Translations under genes and position numbers: made by a program
The notes under the pieces: generated by a model
What the model saw: only the letters and a program-made list of their open reading frames with translations
What the model was told of the DNA's origin: nothing
Database searches by the model: none
In this document: positions 53,973-63,408 of the stretch, in pieces
Position numbering within the stretch: position 1 is the stretch's first letter
How the letters are laid out: the number at the start of each line of letters is the position of its first letter
Origin: Thermanaerothrix sp034436175
GTDB lineage: Bacteria > Chloroflexota > Anaerolineae > Anaerolineales > Anaerolineaceae
Length of the DNA: 64,000 bases
NCBI GenBank assembly: GCA_964427505.1
Contig: CAYRUO010000002.1
Location: forward strand, 124,001-188,000
Direction of reading: 5' to 3'

Positions 53973-54009
53973 TTCCCACCGTCCTTTCTAACCTCTAACC
54001 GCTTAACCG

Positions 54010-55767
54010 CTATGGATTAGCAATCGGGAGCGAAAAGAAGAAAGTGCTCCCGCGGTTTACCTCACTCTCAGCCCAAATCCTTCCACCATGAGCCTCAACG
54101 GTATGACGCGCAATCGAAAGACCCAAACCCGTTCCACCCCCCGAACGTGATTGATCGGCCTTATAGAAACGCTCAAAAATACGGGGCAGAGACTCCGGAC
54201 TAATCCCCACACCGGTATCCTTTACGTAAAAGACCACCTCACCCTCACGGCGTTGAGCCCCTAGTTCAATGCGCCCTCCCGGAGGAGTGAACTTAATGGC
54301 ATTATGTAGCAAATTAATTAACACCTGTTCAATGCGCTCCCGGTCTGCCAGCACCATTGGCAAGTCGGGATCTGTTAGCACCTCTAAAGCCAACCCTACC
54401 CGTTCGGCTTGTAAGCGCATACGGGATGCCGCATTTTCCAATAACACCGATGGGGGAATCGGTTGCCGGTTGAGCGGAACTTTACCAGACTCAATGCGCG
54501 AAAGTTCAAGCAACTCTCGCACCAACTGAGTCATGTTATCAATTTCCTTATCCATCTGCTCCAGGAAACGCCGTGCCATAAGCGGGTCTTCCAGCGCCCC
54601 TTCTTGCAACGTCTCGGTAAGCGCCTTCAATGTTGCCAACGGGGTGCGTAATTCGTGGGATACGTTGCTGATGAAATCTCTCCGCACCGTTTCCAATCGC
54701 CTCACTCGGGTTAAGTCCTGAATAACCAAAAGCACATTACCCTTTAGTGTTCCCCCAAGCGGTGTCGCAATCGCTTGGACAAATAAACGGTTAGGCGTCA
54801 TTTCCAAGGTCAGGTTGTACTGGCGATCATTGGCAAGAGATTTTTGCCATAGATCCACCAATTGATGATGACGCACAACCTCGATTAATGATTTTCCTAT
54901 ACAACCGTCTGGACGAGCCTCAAAAAGGCGTTCAGCGGCCGGGTTCATTAAGCGCACCTTTCCCTCTGCATCAACAATCACTACGCCATCCGTCATATAT
55001 TCCAGAACTGCATCAAACTGAACCCGTTCGGTAGCCAGCGCCTCAATCTGAGAACGCAATTCTCCAGCCATGACTGAAAATGCTTGAGCCAGTTGACCAA
55101 TTTCGTCCTTCCGGTGCTGAGCAATTTCCAAAGAGGTTTCATTGTTTGGCAAATGGCTGATACTTTCCGTAAGATGGTGCAGCGGTGCTGTCACCCATCG
55201 CGAAACGAGAAGCGCAATCCCCAAAGCAGTGACAACTGCTATCATACCAAGCAAAACCAATGAATATGTAATTGTTTTAAGGGTCTGACCACCCTCGTCC
55301 ACAAAAATGGCTACACGCAACAATTCGGTCGTTAAAGTGTCGTCGTGCAACGGAACCGTAGCCATCAACAATTGACCGAATGGACTACGAAAAAGGTTAA
55401 CTCGCACCTCATTTGAAACGCTAACGGTTTGGGCAAGGGCGCGCACCCGATCAAGTCTTGGAAACGTCCAGGATTCTCCCCACTCTTCCAATTTGATCCC
55501 GCCATTCAGGTCGTAAATAGCCACCCAGGCCTCTATCGAACGAGAATATTCCACCAGTACAGAACGAACCCTGACAGTATCTCCTTCCTGGCGAAGATCT
55601 TCCAATTGTCGCGCAAGTATATGCGCTTGAGATAGCAGATAACCTTCATGCTGCCGCAACAACTGGCGCTCAAACAAGTATCGCGCAATTATTACTCCAG
55701 CCGTTGCCATCAAGATCGCCCAAACCACAATGGGCAGTGTAATTCGATATGCCAGTGACGGACGCAT
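54010..55767 (-). CDS. PhoR-type membrane sensor histidine kinase
   Basis: 585 residues. Membrane helix 9-30, extracytoplasmic sensor 31-165, second helix 168-190, HAMP (190-243), PAS (250-345), HisKA with phospho-acceptor His371 in FISNVSHELRTP, and HATPase_c with N-box HNAIKFTPPGG, G1 DTGVGIS and G2 GGTGLGLSIA. The kinase starts at the base after the response-regulator stop, a strict pair. The PAS linker and pairing resemble PhoR/PnpS; the signal is not known, and no pst or phosphate genes are nearby. Confidence 0.93.
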   Translation of the reverse strand: MRPSLAYRITLPIVVWAILMATAGVIIARYLFERQLLRQHEGYLLSQAHILARQLEDLRQEGDTVRVRSVLVEYSRSIEAWVAIYDLNGGIKLEEWGESWTFPRLDRVRALAQTVSVSNEVRVNLFRSPFGQLLMATVPLHDDTLTTELLRVAIFVDEGGQTLKTITYSLVLLGMIAVVTALGIALLVSRWVTAPLHHLTESISHLPNNETSLEIAQHRKDEIGQLAQAFSVMAGELRSQIEALATERVQFDAVLEYMTDGVVIVDAEGKVRLMNPAAERLFEARPDGCIGKSLIEVVRHHQLVDLWQKSLANDRQYNLTLEMTPNRLFVQAIATPLGGTLKGNVLLVIQDLTRVRRLETVRRDFISNVSHELRTPLATLKALTETLQEGALEDPLMARRFLEQMDKEIDNMTQLVRELLELSRIESGKVPLNRQPIPPSVLLENAASRMRLQAERVGLALEVLTDPDLPMVLADRERIEQVLINLLHNAIKFTPPGGRIELGAQRREGEVVFYVKDTGVGISPESLPRIFERFYKADQSRSGGGTGLGLSIARHTVEAHGGRIWAESEVNRGSTFFFSLPIANP

Positions 55768-56481
55768 CTAGCCCTCGAAACGATATCCCGCTCCTCGCAC
55801 CGTAACGATTCGGCGCGGATTGGCCGGGTCTGGTTCAATCTTTTCGCGCAGCCATCGAATGTGAACATCTACTGTACGGGAATCTCCAATATACTCCCAC
55901 CCCCACACCCGTTCGAGGATCTGCTCTCGAGTGAGCACTTGACCTCGATGCTGAGCAAGATAAAGCAGAAGGTCATATTCTTTGGGTTTAAGCGGGAGTG
56001 GGTTGCCATTTAGCAGGGCTTCACGGCGAGCAATGTTAATGATCAAATTGCCGTGTTGAATGACCGATTGGGAAGTTTCAACCTGACCGTGTCCCCCGCC
56101 AATTTCTTCGCGCACCATCCGAACCCGCCGTAAAAGCGCCTTTACTCGCGCTAACAGTTCACGCATAGAAAAAGGCTTAGTTAAGTAATCATCCGCACCG
56201 ACTTCCAAGCCCACCACCCGATCAATTTCATCATCCCGCGCGGTTAACATGAGCACCGGTGTGGTCATTTCCTGCCGAAGGATGCGACAAACCTCAAATC
56301 CATCCATACCCGGTAACATAATATCCAAGATAATGAGGTCGGGCCGAATACGCCGAGCCACATTCAAAGCCGCCTGACCATCACCCGCCAATTCAACCTC
56401 ATAACCCTGACGCCGCAGATTGTAGGCCAGTGCCTCCTGTAGGGTTGTCTCATCTTCAACGATCAAAATCTTCTCACCCAT
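55768..56481 (-). CDS. OmpR/PhoB-family response regulator
   Basis: 237 residues from the ATG at 56481, with GGAGG upstream. Receiver domain with acidic pocket ILIVEDE, phospho-acceptor Asp in LIILDIMLPGMDGFEV near 52, and Lys in YLTKPFSMREL; winged-helix DNA-binding domain LKPKEYDLLLYLAQHRGQVLTREQILERVW and RTVDVHIRWLREKIE. The GT4 gene ends 8 bases inside its start, and the kinase follows at once, so all three are probably co-transcribed. Confidence 0.94.
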   Translation of the reverse strand: MGEKILIVEDETTLQEALAYNLRRQGYEVELAGDGQAALNVARRIRPDLIILDIMLPGMDGFEVCRILRQEMTTPVLMLTARDDEIDRVVGLEVGADDYLTKPFSMRELLARVKALLRRVRMVREEIGGGHGQVETSQSVIQHGNLIINIARREALLNGNPLPLKPKEYDLLLYLAQHRGQVLTREQILERVWGWEYIGDSRTVDVHIRWLREKIEPDPANPRRIVTVRGAGYRFEG

Positions 56482-57694
56482 TTTTCGCCACCTCCTCAAA
56501 GATTTTCATCATCCGCCATGCCATTTGATCACGCCGAAAATTCTCTTCTATGCAGCGCCGTCCCGCCGTCCCCATTTGCTTGGTCAACTCTTTATTCTCA
56601 GCCAAGCGCAGAATCGCCTCTGCCATGGCCCGTGGATCACCCGGAGGTACAGCAATACCTGCCCCCGCCTCTTCAACCACTCGACGGATGACACCATCAA
56701 TAGCCAGGACAACTGCCCGCCCGGCTGCCATATAATCAAATACCTTATTAGGATACGTGGTTTTATAAGCCTCTAATGGCTTGAGAATTGCAATGCAGGC
56801 ATCCGCCGCCGCTAGGACCTCGGGCATCTCGCATTTGGAGAAAGGGGGAAGGAACAACACATTCTCTAAGCCCCTCGCTTCAGCCTCACGAACGAGCGCC
56901 GGTTTTTCCTTCCCGTCACCCACGAACACGAACCGAATCCGAGGATGATTACGCAGTAAATCGGCAGCATCCAACACCACCCCCAAATCATTTGAAAGCC
57001 CATGAGCCCCTGCGTAAAGAACCACAAAGGACTCATCCAGACCGTAGCGGTGACGAAACCCTTGCCCACTAAGGTTGGGATCAAACATCTGAGGATCTGC
57101 GCCGTTGGGCACCAATTCAACCCATTTTGCTCCGCGAGTTTGAACATGGGTGATAAACCCCGGTGAATTTACCACCACTCGTTTAGCCCGCCGATAGAGA
57201 AACCGTTCTAATCCCTCAGAGGCTTTAATCAACAGCGGATTACGTAAAACCCCCACCGCAACAGCAAACTCAGGCCACAAATCCCGCACCTCAAAAATGA
57301 AAGGCACCCGTTTGATAGATGCCAATATCCACGCCGTCACGGCTTGAAAAATAGGAGGAGAAGTCCCCCACACCACATCCACATCGGGCACTCCCAACCC
57401 AACCCCAAACGACGAGAGCATAAAACTCATGAATGCCAACGTTCGATGAAAGAAACTGCGGTGAAATGCTGGAAAGGTGTAACACCGCAAAACTGTCAAT
57501 CCAGGCTCAATTTCCGTTCGACTAATCCAATGCCTTTCTGAAGGGTTGGGTTTTCCGCTAAGATAGTTAACCGGGCTGGCAATAATGGTGACCCGATGGC
57601 CTTGGGCGACCAAGAAGCGCGCCATCTCCTCGTGGCGAGTCCCTCCTGGTTCATTCAAAGAGGCGTAGGCTTGATGGATCAATAAGATATGCAT
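56474..57694 (-). CDS. Glycosyltransferase family 4
   Basis: 406 residues, GT-B fold of the WbuB-like group. N-terminal domain HILLIHQAYASLNEPGGTRHEEMARFL and EVRDLWPEFAVAVG; C-terminal donor-binding part VVLYAGAHGLSN, LFLPPFSKCEMPEVLAAADACIAILKP and the ExFG-like PNKVFDYMAAGRAVV. Retaining transfer of a sugar in surface polysaccharide assembly; sugar and acceptor unknown. Starts 11 bases after the heparinase-like gene and overlaps the response regulator by 8. Confidence 0.9.
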   Translation of the reverse strand: MHILLIHQAYASLNEPGGTRHEEMARFLVAQGHRVTIIASPVNYLSGKPNPSERHWISRTEIEPGLTVLRCYTFPAFHRSFFHRTLAFMSFMLSSFGVGLGVPDVDVVWGTSPPIFQAVTAWILASIKRVPFIFEVRDLWPEFAVAVGVLRNPLLIKASEGLERFLYRRAKRVVVNSPGFITHVQTRGAKWVELVPNGADPQMFDPNLSGQGFRHRYGLDESFVVLYAGAHGLSNDLGVVLDAADLLRNHPRIRFVFVGDGKEKPALVREAEARGLENVLFLPPFSKCEMPEVLAAADACIAILKPLEAYKTTYPNKVFDYMAAGRAVVLAIDGVIRRVVEEAGAGIAVPPGDPRAMAEAILRLAENKELTKQMGTAGRRCIEENFRRDQMAWRMMKIFEEVAKNG

Positions 57695-57705
57695 CGGATC
57701 TAATT

Positions 57706-59667
57706 TTAACGATTTCCTGATCTCTCAACGACAATTGAAGTTACAATCTTACACGGTGCCGTGTCCTTCCAGGTTATCAGAAGCGATAATGCCGGAAAAC
57801 GATGATAATACGTGGGGGAATACCAACCTAAACACTCAAAATCGCCCCCGGGGCCAAGAATAACTTTTCCCTGGCGGATAAGGCGAACGGTTGTAGGGAC
57901 GAAATCCGTGTTATTGCCGTTCACACTCCAGCACAACCTCATCCCTAATCCCCATTGTGGATAGGTAATTTTTAATTGTGTTTGGTCAAAATCCCATTCC
58001 CCATCCCGGATCAGCCAATGCAGATCAAACTGATGCTGTGTCAATCCCTTTCTGTCCACCGGTAAGATTTCATCTATGACCTCCCACCGTCCTTCTCCCA
58101 ACCACGCTAACGAACGACGGTGCACTATCCCCAATCTCCTATAACCATCGTGAGAAGCTGTCCAACACTGCCCCGGCCTGGAAAGTTGTTCCAGAAATTG
58201 CGCTTTTCCGTCCGTACTCCAGAGAAACTTACCCAAGCGCTGCAGTTGATCGCGACCATCAACCGTTAACGTATTATGGACTAACGTTCTCGCCAGACCG
58301 TTATCCCAGGGAGGGGGAAGATTATAAGCATAAGTCCCGACATCCATTAACAAGTTAACCCCATGCGACCACAAATCCACATGGAGATAATCGGCATGAG
58401 CGACGCGTCCTTTGCATGAACTCCCATATATCATTGCCCAAGACGATTGCCCCGAGGGTTTGATAACCCCGGGATGTAAAGCAATATTTGGGGACGCCGG
58501 AGAAGCGTTCTTTTCCACCCCTAACCACAAACTGAGTTCATCCCATGGGCCAGAGGGCAAAAGACGACCCTGTCCAAAGCATTGACCTGCGGCTTGCAGT
58601 GTAGGACGATAATCCGTGATACTAAAACTGCCAAAGGGCAGGAGATTACTACCATCGTTATGTCCATAGTTGGGCACCTCTCCTGACCAGGGATCCATGC
58701 GCTCCCAAAGCCAACTCACCGCCGCACATAAGCGTTCCTGTGTCCAAGGTGGCAAACGACGCCCTTCTTGCACGGCGGCGCGCGCGAAAAGCAAGGCGAG
58801 GTGAAGCATCAAGCGATGGTAGTTATGGCTGTTTTGGACATAGCAACCTGATAAGGTTATCTGATGCTGAAAAGCCCAATTCAGCCAGCGCCAACCAAAA
58901 TTTCGCCAACGTTCGGATTCTGGCCACTCGGGCAATAAAACGCCCACCAGATACAACCCCAAGGCTTCGCTAATCAAATGATTATTATTTTGGGCACGAG
59001 CGTAGATGAACGTTGGCAGAATTCGTCGGGCATGGGTAAGAATAGAAGAGATAAGAAAGCGCCGATCCTCATTGACCCAGGCGGGTGAGGATTGGAACAC
59101 CTGCAGGGCAAACAATAAAGCAGGGATACGCAAAGCCACTTCTTGACCCGATGCCCAGTTCGGTCCATCCCCTGGGGGGTTGGCCTGTAAAAAATGCTTA
59201 AGATGGCTCAAACAGGTTTGGGCATACCGCTCATCCCTGCTCAAAATGTAAGCCCGTCCCAAGGTAAAGACCCATCCCAACCGGGCCGGCTCCCACACCA
59301 CTTTGATATCCTCACCCGCCAAATTATCTTGATAAACATCCCAAGGATTCAATGGGTAAGGAGGATCTAAAACCAAAGGCGCAGGATCACCACCAAAGGG
59401 ACGAAACGTCCCTTGGCAAATTTCATCCGCCAGCGTCAAAATCCTGTCGGTTCCTTCAACCCCCAACAGGGACTTCAAATGATCTGTAGAAGGGATGACA
59501 AATAACTCTCCCCTTAGTTCTGGAACCTGTTCAGGATCAACCTTGAGGTTTTGAGTGACTCGTCGCCACCACCCCAGTTTCAATCCTGCTCGATAAATGA
59601 GAAAAAGGACTACCTGACCAGCCCCCACGGTTAAGAGCGTTTTCCAGACCTTCTGCCACGGGTTCAC
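57706..59667 (-). CDS. Heparinase II/III-family protein
   Basis: 653 residues. An N-terminal membrane-anchor-like stretch (LLTVGAGQVVLFLIYRAG), then an alpha-toroid domain (about 100-390; conserved NNHLISEALGLYLVGVLLPE with Asn-His, and HNYHRLMLHLALLFARA), then a beta-sandwich lyase domain with the catalytic-region HADYLHVDLWSHGVNLLMDVGTYAYN and LVHNTLTVDG. Members cleave uronic-acid polymers, but relatives in biosynthesis clusters beside GT4 and bi-domain oxidoreductase genes probably trim or edit the nascent polymer. That setting is found here. Confidence 0.85.
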   Translation of the reverse strand: MNPWQKVWKTLLTVGAGQVVLFLIYRAGLKLGWWRRVTQNLKVDPEQVPELRGELFVIPSTDHLKSLLGVEGTDRILTLADEICQGTFRPFGGDPAPLVLDPPYPLNPWDVYQDNLAGEDIKVVWEPARLGWVFTLGRAYILSRDERYAQTCLSHLKHFLQANPPGDGPNWASGQEVALRIPALLFALQVFQSSPAWVNEDRRFLISSILTHARRILPTFIYARAQNNNHLISEALGLYLVGVLLPEWPESERWRNFGWRWLNWAFQHQITLSGCYVQNSHNYHRLMLHLALLFARAAVQEGRRLPPWTQERLCAAVSWLWERMDPWSGEVPNYGHNDGSNLLPFGSFSITDYRPTLQAAGQCFGQGRLLPSGPWDELSLWLGVEKNASPASPNIALHPGVIKPSGQSSWAMIYGSSCKGRVAHADYLHVDLWSHGVNLLMDVGTYAYNLPPPWDNGLARTLVHNTLTVDGRDQLQRLGKFLWSTDGKAQFLEQLSRPGQCWTASHDGYRRLGIVHRRSLAWLGEGRWEVIDEILPVDRKGLTQHQFDLHWLIRDGEWDFDQTQLKITYPQWGLGMRLCWSVNGNNTDFVPTTVRLIRQGKVILGPGGDFECLGWYSPTYYHRFPALSLLITWKDTAPCKIVTSIVVERSGNR

Positions 59668-59693
59668 GGATCAATAACCCAAGTTTTTCATCC

Positions 59694-61847
59694 TTAAATT
59701 GCGGTCAGGCGGCGAGTTCTTAATGCCTCCCGGGCAGCCAAAGTAGCCCTAGTCACTCCAAGGATTTGATCGTATGGGATAGGTGGCACACCTGTAGTAG
59801 TAATCGCCTGCATGAAGGCTCGCCATAAGCCACGATGTCCTTTATCCTGGCGCAACGGTTGACGGAGTATCTGACGACGACCCTCCGCCACTATTTCCAA
59901 CGCACGAAAATCATCCAAAATGGCTATCTTCCCTTCGCAAAAGACCTCTATGCGTTCTTTGGGGTATGATTTGTCGCCATTAGCAAGATAAGATATAAGT
60001 CCCACCGAACCATCCGCGAACTCATACATGAGCGTAAAATTATCTTCGCGATAGACCCCGCTGTCAGGCAGTGATATGGCCTCAACGCTTGTGGGCGGAT
60101 TCCCTATAAGATAAACCAAAAAGTCAACGAAATGACATCCTTCGCCAACAAGACGTCCACCTCCCTGGTGAGGATCGTGCAACCAGTGATTAGGCGGCAA
60201 ATACCCGGCGTTAACCCGATAGTAAACATGCATCGGTTGAACACGGTTGGTGAAGGAAGCCTTTAGGCGTTCCGCCAAGGGCGCAAAGCGGCGGTTAAAT
60301 CCTACGGTTAGCAAAGGTAGATTCTCCGTCCCAAGCAATGTCTCCAGCCGTTCTACTTCGTCCCAAGTTATGGCTAGAGGTTTCTCGCAAAAGGCATGCT
60401 TTCCGCAGGTTAACGCCTGTTCGACCTGACGCGTGTGATGATTATGGCGGGTCAAAATGGCAACCGCATTGATGGTGGTATCTCGCCAAATCTCGTCCTC
60501 ATCCGAACCCGCAAAGGCAAAACCAAATTTCTCGGCAGCATGACGCGCGTGCAACCCGCTTGCCGAAACAATCCCCACTTTTTCGACCTCAGGAAAAGAA
60601 CGAATCATCGGAAGAAACACTGCCGTGGCGTAATTTCCCGCCCCTAATACCCCTAATCTAACCTTTGAAACCAAAGGTCCATTCGGTGGTCTTAAGTTAA
60701 CCCGTTTGGTCAAGGGTGAGAATTGTTCCGATTGCGGGTACGTAATCAGCACACCCAGACTTGGGGTTGCCCCTTTCGTCGTAATAAGTGCATAAGCCTG
60801 ATCGGCTGCCTCGATCGGGAAGCGGTGTGTGATGAGCGATTTTACATCTAAGAGGCCTGCCCCAATCAAATGAGCCACAGCCTCAAGATTGCGCCCCTCA
60901 GTCCAACGCACATAGCCCAGTGGATAATCCTGTCCCTTTTCCTCATAGGCTGGATCATAACGCCCCGGCCCATAGGAACGCGATACAACAAACGATAGTT
61001 CCTTTTCATAGTAGAGTTTGCGCGGTAATGCCAATCCTACCGCCCCCACAGCCACTACCCGTCCTCGATCCCGTGCTAGATGCCCTGCTAACTCGACCGG
61101 ATCATTGGTTGGGGTATCGGCACAAATAATCACCGCATCAAATCCTCGACCTTCCGTGAAGGCACCGACGGTTGTCTCGGCTTCAGTGCGGGGCACAGCC
61201 ATCAAGCCAAGCGAGCGCGCCTTCTCTACACGCCAGGGATCCACATCAATTCCCAATGCCCGGCATCCGCCGGCTTTGGCCAACTGCAATGTCAACAAGC
61301 CCAAGACCCCCAATCCAATAACGGCCACCGTCTCACCGAGTTGGGGCTCTGCCAGGCGATACCCATGGAGTGCAATAGCCCCCAGGGTCACAAAAGCACC
61401 GCTTTCAAAATCAACACCGTCCGGGAGACGCGTGACCAACAAACGGGGCACCACGACATATTCTGCATGCACGGCATATCCACCACCTGCACATGCCACA
61501 GGGTCGCCCGGATGAAGATCCCTGACCCCTTCCCCTACTTCCACTACGATTCCCGCTGAAGAATACCCCAGCGCAATGGGTTGATCCAAGCGGTTCAACG
61601 CCGTTTCTATGGCCGTGACCAAACCCTCACGACGCACCTTTTCCCATACCTGGCGCACCAAGTCCGGTCGAGCGCGCGCTTTCCCCAGCAGGTTCTTCTC
61701 GGCGAACGAAACCAGCATTCGCTCGGTGCCTACTGAAACTAGCGACGCCAAATTGCGAACCAAGACCATACCCTGACCAGGCGTTGGCACCGGCACATCC
61801 GCTACAATCGTGCGCCCATCCCGCAGATTCTTCAATACTTGCTTCAT
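59694..61847 (-). CDS. Bi-domain oxidoreductase (alcohol dehydrogenase-like plus Gfo/Idh/MocA)
   Basis: 717 residues, a natural two-enzyme fusion. Residues 1-355: medium-chain dehydrogenase fold (PVPTPGQGMVLVRNLAS, ALGYSSAGIVVEVGEGV, Rossmann AVIGLGVLGLLTLQLAKAGG), without the usual zinc-binding cysteine cluster (SVGTERM instead). Residues 390-717: Gfo/Idh/MocA domain with LGVLGAGNYATAVFLPMI and the conserved CEKPLAI Lys. This fusion is typical of polysaccharide clusters with heparinase-like and GT4 proteins; it is thought to make an unusual sugar acid or amino sugar. Starts 3 bases after rny; no clear Shine-Dalgarno. Confidence 0.88.
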   Translation of the reverse strand: MKQVLKNLRDGRTIVADVPVPTPGQGMVLVRNLASLVSVGTERMLVSFAEKNLLGKARARPDLVRQVWEKVRREGLVTAIETALNRLDQPIALGYSSAGIVVEVGEGVRDLHPGDPVACAGGGYAVHAEYVVVPRLLVTRLPDGVDFESGAFVTLGAIALHGYRLAEPQLGETVAVIGLGVLGLLTLQLAKAGGCRALGIDVDPWRVEKARSLGLMAVPRTEAETTVGAFTEGRGFDAVIICADTPTNDPVELAGHLARDRGRVVAVGAVGLALPRKLYYEKELSFVVSRSYGPGRYDPAYEEKGQDYPLGYVRWTEGRNLEAVAHLIGAGLLDVKSLITHRFPIEAADQAYALITTKGATPSLGVLITYPQSEQFSPLTKRVNLRPPNGPLVSKVRLGVLGAGNYATAVFLPMIRSFPEVEKVGIVSASGLHARHAAEKFGFAFAGSDEDEIWRDTTINAVAILTRHNHHTRQVEQALTCGKHAFCEKPLAITWDEVERLETLLGTENLPLLTVGFNRRFAPLAERLKASFTNRVQPMHVYYRVNAGYLPPNHWLHDPHQGGGRLVGEGCHFVDFLVYLIGNPPTSVEAISLPDSGVYREDNFTLMYEFADGSVGLISYLANGDKSYPKERIEVFCEGKIAILDDFRALEIVAEGRRQILRQPLRQDKGHRGLWRAFMQAITTTGVPPIPYDQILGVTRATLAAREALRTRRLTAI

Positions 61848-61850
61848 GGG

Positions 61851-63395
61851 TTATTTGGCGTAATCTACAGCCCGGGTTTCCCGAATCACAGTGACCTTTA
61901 TCTGCCCCGGGTACTGCATGGTTTCTTCGATCTTCTTAGCCACATCCCGCGCCAGCCGCAGTGCCGCTAAATCGTCAATTTCTTCAGGACGCACAATAAT
62001 GCGGATCTCACGACCAGCCTGAATGGCATAACTCTGGCTAACCCCTTTGAAGGAGTTAGCAATCTCTTCAAGAGCGCGCAGGCGTTTAATGTATTGCTCA
62101 AGATCTTCGCGCCGTGCACCCGGGCGAGCCCCTGAGATCGCATCCGCGGCTTCAACAATAACCGCCTCGATGCTCTCTTGCTCTACCTCATGATGATGGG
62201 ATGCAATGATGTTCACCACTTTCGACGGCACGCCGTAACGGCGGGCGAATTCGGCACCGATCATCGCATGGGTGCCATCAGTATTATGATCCATGGCCTT
62301 ACCCAGGTCATGGAGCAAACCGCCCATGCGTGCGGCTTCTACGTCTGCGCCTAGTTCTGCCGCCAGGACAGCCGCTAATTTGGCAACCTCAACAGCATGT
62401 GCTAATTGATTCTGCCCATATGAGGTGCGATATTTGAGACGCCCTAACACCTTGATAATTTCGGGATGCAGGCCGGTAACTCCGGCATCATAGGCAGCCT
62501 GCTCGCCTGCCTCGACAATGGCTTTCTCAACCTCACGCTGTTCTTCGCTCAATATTTTCTCGATTTGCGCCGGGTGGATACGCCCGTCACTGATCAAGCG
62601 TTCCAACGAGCGCCGCGCAATTTCGCGCCGGATGGGATCGAAGCAGGAAATAGTCACCGTTTCCGGCGTGTCATCTACAATGACATCTACCCCTGCTGCT
62701 TGCTCGAATGCGCGAATGTTTCGGCCATTCCGGCCTACAATTCGCCCTTTCATTTCTTCGTTGGGCAGCGAGATCACCGACGTTGTGACACTGGACACAT
62801 GATCCGATGCCACACGTTGGATGGCTTCCGCGATCAATTCACGGGCGCGTTTCTCGCCCTCAGCACGTGCTTCGGCTTCAATCTGCCGGATCACACGCGC
62901 CATATCTGCCCGCGCTTCTTTCTCGACCTCCGCCAACAGCAAACCGCGCGCTTCTTCCACCGTCATCTGGGCTACGCGCTGGAGTTCAGCCATTTGCTGT
63001 TCATACAAACGCTCAATTTCATTGGCTCGTTTATCCAGGGAGGATTGGCGTTTATTGAGCGCCTGCTCACGCTGTTCCAACCGCTCAATGCGATTATCCA
63101 ATTCCAAGCGGCGCTTCTGCAAGCGATCCTCTTCACGAGCGATCTCCGAACGCCGACGGTTGACCTCGGCTTCGGTTTCTTGAAGAATTTTGAGCGCCTT
63201 GTCACGCGCCTCAATCTCGATTAACTTGGCTTGTTCTGTGGCACTGGCAATTAGGCTATCGGCAATCTCTTTCTGTTCGCGCTGAATTCGAGCCACCAAA
63301 GAACGCCGTAAGAAGTAGATGACCACCCCCACTAAAATCACATCTCCAAGTAAAAGCAACAACGTCATTAACCAGAAATTCCCGTTTGCACCCAT
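61851..63395 (-). CDS. rny: Ribonuclease Y
   Basis: Membrane-anchored endoribonuclease that starts mRNA decay. 514 residues. N-terminal helix 8-30 (LLLLLGDVILVGVVIYFL), long coiled coil 35-190 rich in Glu/Arg, KH domain with GRIVGRNGRNIRAFEQAAGVDVIVDDTPE near 215-245, HD domain with the metal His-Asp pair in GGLLHDLGKAMDH near 365. GAGG precedes the ATG; 13 bases after recX. Confidence 0.95.
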   Translation of the reverse strand: MGANGNFWLMTLLLLLGDVILVGVVIYFLRRSLVARIQREQKEIADSLIASATEQAKLIEIEARDKALKILQETEAEVNRRRSEIAREEDRLQKRRLELDNRIERLEQREQALNKRQSSLDKRANEIERLYEQQMAELQRVAQMTVEEARGLLLAEVEKEARADMARVIRQIEAEARAEGEKRARELIAEAIQRVASDHVSSVTTSVISLPNEEMKGRIVGRNGRNIRAFEQAAGVDVIVDDTPETVTISCFDPIRREIARRSLERLISDGRIHPAQIEKILSEEQREVEKAIVEAGEQAAYDAGVTGLHPEIIKVLGRLKYRTSYGQNQLAHAVEVAKLAAVLAAELGADVEAARMGGLLHDLGKAMDHNTDGTHAMIGAEFARRYGVPSKVVNIIASHHHEVEQESIEAVIVEAADAISGARPGARREDLEQYIKRLRALEEIANSFKGVSQSYAIQAGREIRIIVRPEEIDDLAALRLARDVAKKIEETMQYPGQIKVTVIRETRAVDYAK

Positions 63396-63408
63396 CTTTA
63401 AACCTCAT

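Noticed and set aside
61018..61515. 165-residue frame antisense to the bi-domain oxidoreductase
   Set aside because: Low-complexity Ala/Pro/Thr/Arg shadow of a well-supported gene.
62466..63224. 252-residue open frame antisense to rny
   Set aside because: Frame created by the codon bias of the rny coiled coil; no recognisable protein and no ribosome site.
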